From contig JAGXHZ010000072.1 of NCBI GenBank assembly GCA_024635855.1, positions 1 through 7,033 on the forward strand: a DNA stretch of 7,033 nucleotides, in the 5' to 3' direction. Position 1 is the first letter of the stretch; each line of letters starts with the position of its first letter. Origin of the DNA: Sulfuricurvum sp. (GTDB taxonomy: Bacteria > Campylobacterota > Campylobacteria > Campylobacterales > Sulfurimonadaceae). The notes below the pieces were generated by a model, which had not been told where the DNA came from, searched no databases, and saw nothing but the letters and a program-made list of their open reading frames with translations. The position numbers and the translations under genes were made by a program. Positions 6,381 through 7,033 of this stretch are shown here, one piece after another.

Positions 6381-6396
6381 TTTCAGTAGGCTTTTT

Positions 6397-7033
6397 ATGA
6401 CAATCAATATTTCTCTTAATCGAATCATCGATGACTCTTACCCTATCCATATCGGTCCATTGCAAGCGATTGATTTCAATGGTAAAGTAGCGGTTTTAAC
6501 CAATCCAAAAGTGGCAGGATTGCATCTAGGAACACTTCTTTCGAAACTAAATGCAAAAGAAGTTTTTATCATTACGATCCCCGACGGAGAACAATATAAA
6601 AATCTTGAGACAATCGAATTTATTTTGGATCGGATGTTTGACCACCGATTGAATCGAAAATCTTTACTTGTTGCTTTTGGCGGTGGTGTGATCGGAGATA
6701 TGGGAGGGTTTGCTTCAAGTCTTTATAATCGCGGTATTGATTTTGTACAGATTCCAACGACATTGCTTTCTCAAGTTGATGCGAGTGTTGGTGGCAAAAC
6801 AGGTGTGAATAACCGATTTGGAAAGAATCTTATCGGAGCCTTCCATCAACCTAAAGCCGTTCATATTGACCCAAGCTTTTTAACAACACTTCCTTCCCGT
6901 GAGTTTGGTGCAGGTGTGGCCGAAATTGTCAAGATGGCAGTGACTTTTAATAAAGATTTTTTTGAATGGCTCGAAAACAATGACTTACGAGAAGGCGATA
7001 ATATGCTCCAAGCCATTTCCAAAGCGGTTGAAA
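6397..7033 (+). CDS. aroB: AroB, 3-dehydroquinate synthase (5' part, runs off the window)
   Basis: The first 212 codons of the gene; the 3' part is outside the window. AroB converts DAHP to 3-dehydroquinate, the second step of the shikimate pathway to aromatic amino acids, using NAD+ and a divalent metal in the cytosol. Visible family motifs: PDGEQYKN (63-70), the NAD-binding glycine stretch AFGGGVIGDMGGF (93-105), RGIDFVQIPTTLLSQVDASVGGKTGVN (112-138), GKNLIGAFHQP (142-152) and EFGAGVAEIVKMA (168-180), the last carrying a metal-ligand Glu and an active-site Lys. These cover the N-terminal nucleotide-binding domain and the start of the C-terminal metal domain, with no frameshift. ATG 6397 has a modest Shine-Dalgarno (AGTAGG, 6385-6390) and gives the normal N-terminus. 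It may be cotranscribed with the RCK-type gene, or separated from it by the AT-rich inverted repeat in the 59-bp gap. Confidence 0.97.
   Translation, partial: MTINISLNRIIDDSYPIHIGPLQAIDFNGKVAVLTNPKVAGLHLGTLLSKLNAKEVFIITIPDGEQYKNLETIEFILDRMFDHRLNRKSLLVAFGGGVIGDMGGFASSLYNRGIDFVQIPTTLLSQVDASVGGKTGVNNRFGKNLIGAFHQPKAVHIDPSFLTTLPSREFGAGVAEIVKMAVTFNKDFFEWLENNDLREGDNMLQAISKAVE

Noticed and set aside
6512..6523. TGGCAG and TTGC, sigma-54-like elements inside aroB
   Set aside because: Only 2 bp separate the two halves, where 5 are needed, and the site is within coding sequence.

Overview
The window is an ordinary-looking chromosomal segment, most likely from a Campylobacterota (epsilonproteobacterial) genome of the Sulfuricurvum/Sulfurimonas type. 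Three things support this. The gene order tsaE-lptB-rpoN matches that of Campylobacter and relatives. The sigma-54 factor is short (423 aa). An RCK-type protein resembling the group COG3400, which I recall mainly from this lineage, sits directly upstream of aroB. The genus assignment is inference. I see no mobile element, CRISPR array, tRNA or rRNA, and no base composition break.

Layout. Positions 1-2870 (+) form a tightly packed operon: the 3' end of tsaE (tRNA t6A synthesis ATPase subunit), lptB (LPS export ATPase), rpoN (sigma-54) and a DUF2400/TIGR02757 gene. Junctions are an 8-nt overlap, a 2-nt gap and a 4-nt ATGA overlap, so the genes are probably translationally coupled. The last gene runs tail-to-tail into a minus-strand gene (2863-4797) with 8 nt of overlap. 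That gene encodes a membrane-anchored periplasmic-sensor/GGDEF/EAL protein with several altered catalytic residues. A 130-bp divergent intergenic region (4798-4927) holds one extended -10 promoter candidate for each direction and a short palindrome roughly midway. On the plus strand follow an RCK-domain protein whose C-terminal half looks like universal stress protein folds (4928-6337), a 59-bp gap with an AT-rich inverted repeat, and the 5' part of aroB (3-dehydroquinate synthase), cut by the window edge.

How the genes relate. The first operon mixes housekeeping functions (tRNA modification, outer-membrane LPS transport) with sigma-54, which in this phylum mostly serves flagellar genes. The adjacency of lptB and rpoN is an old, conserved linkage and does not by itself imply shared function. 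The c-di-GMP-type protein and the RCK protein share a divergent control region and might be co-regulated. I found no convincing new multi-gene system. The items most worth a second look are the glycosylase-like motif in the DUF2400 protein, the doubly degenerate GGDEF/EAL protein, the RCK-USP-like architecture and the two inverted repeats.
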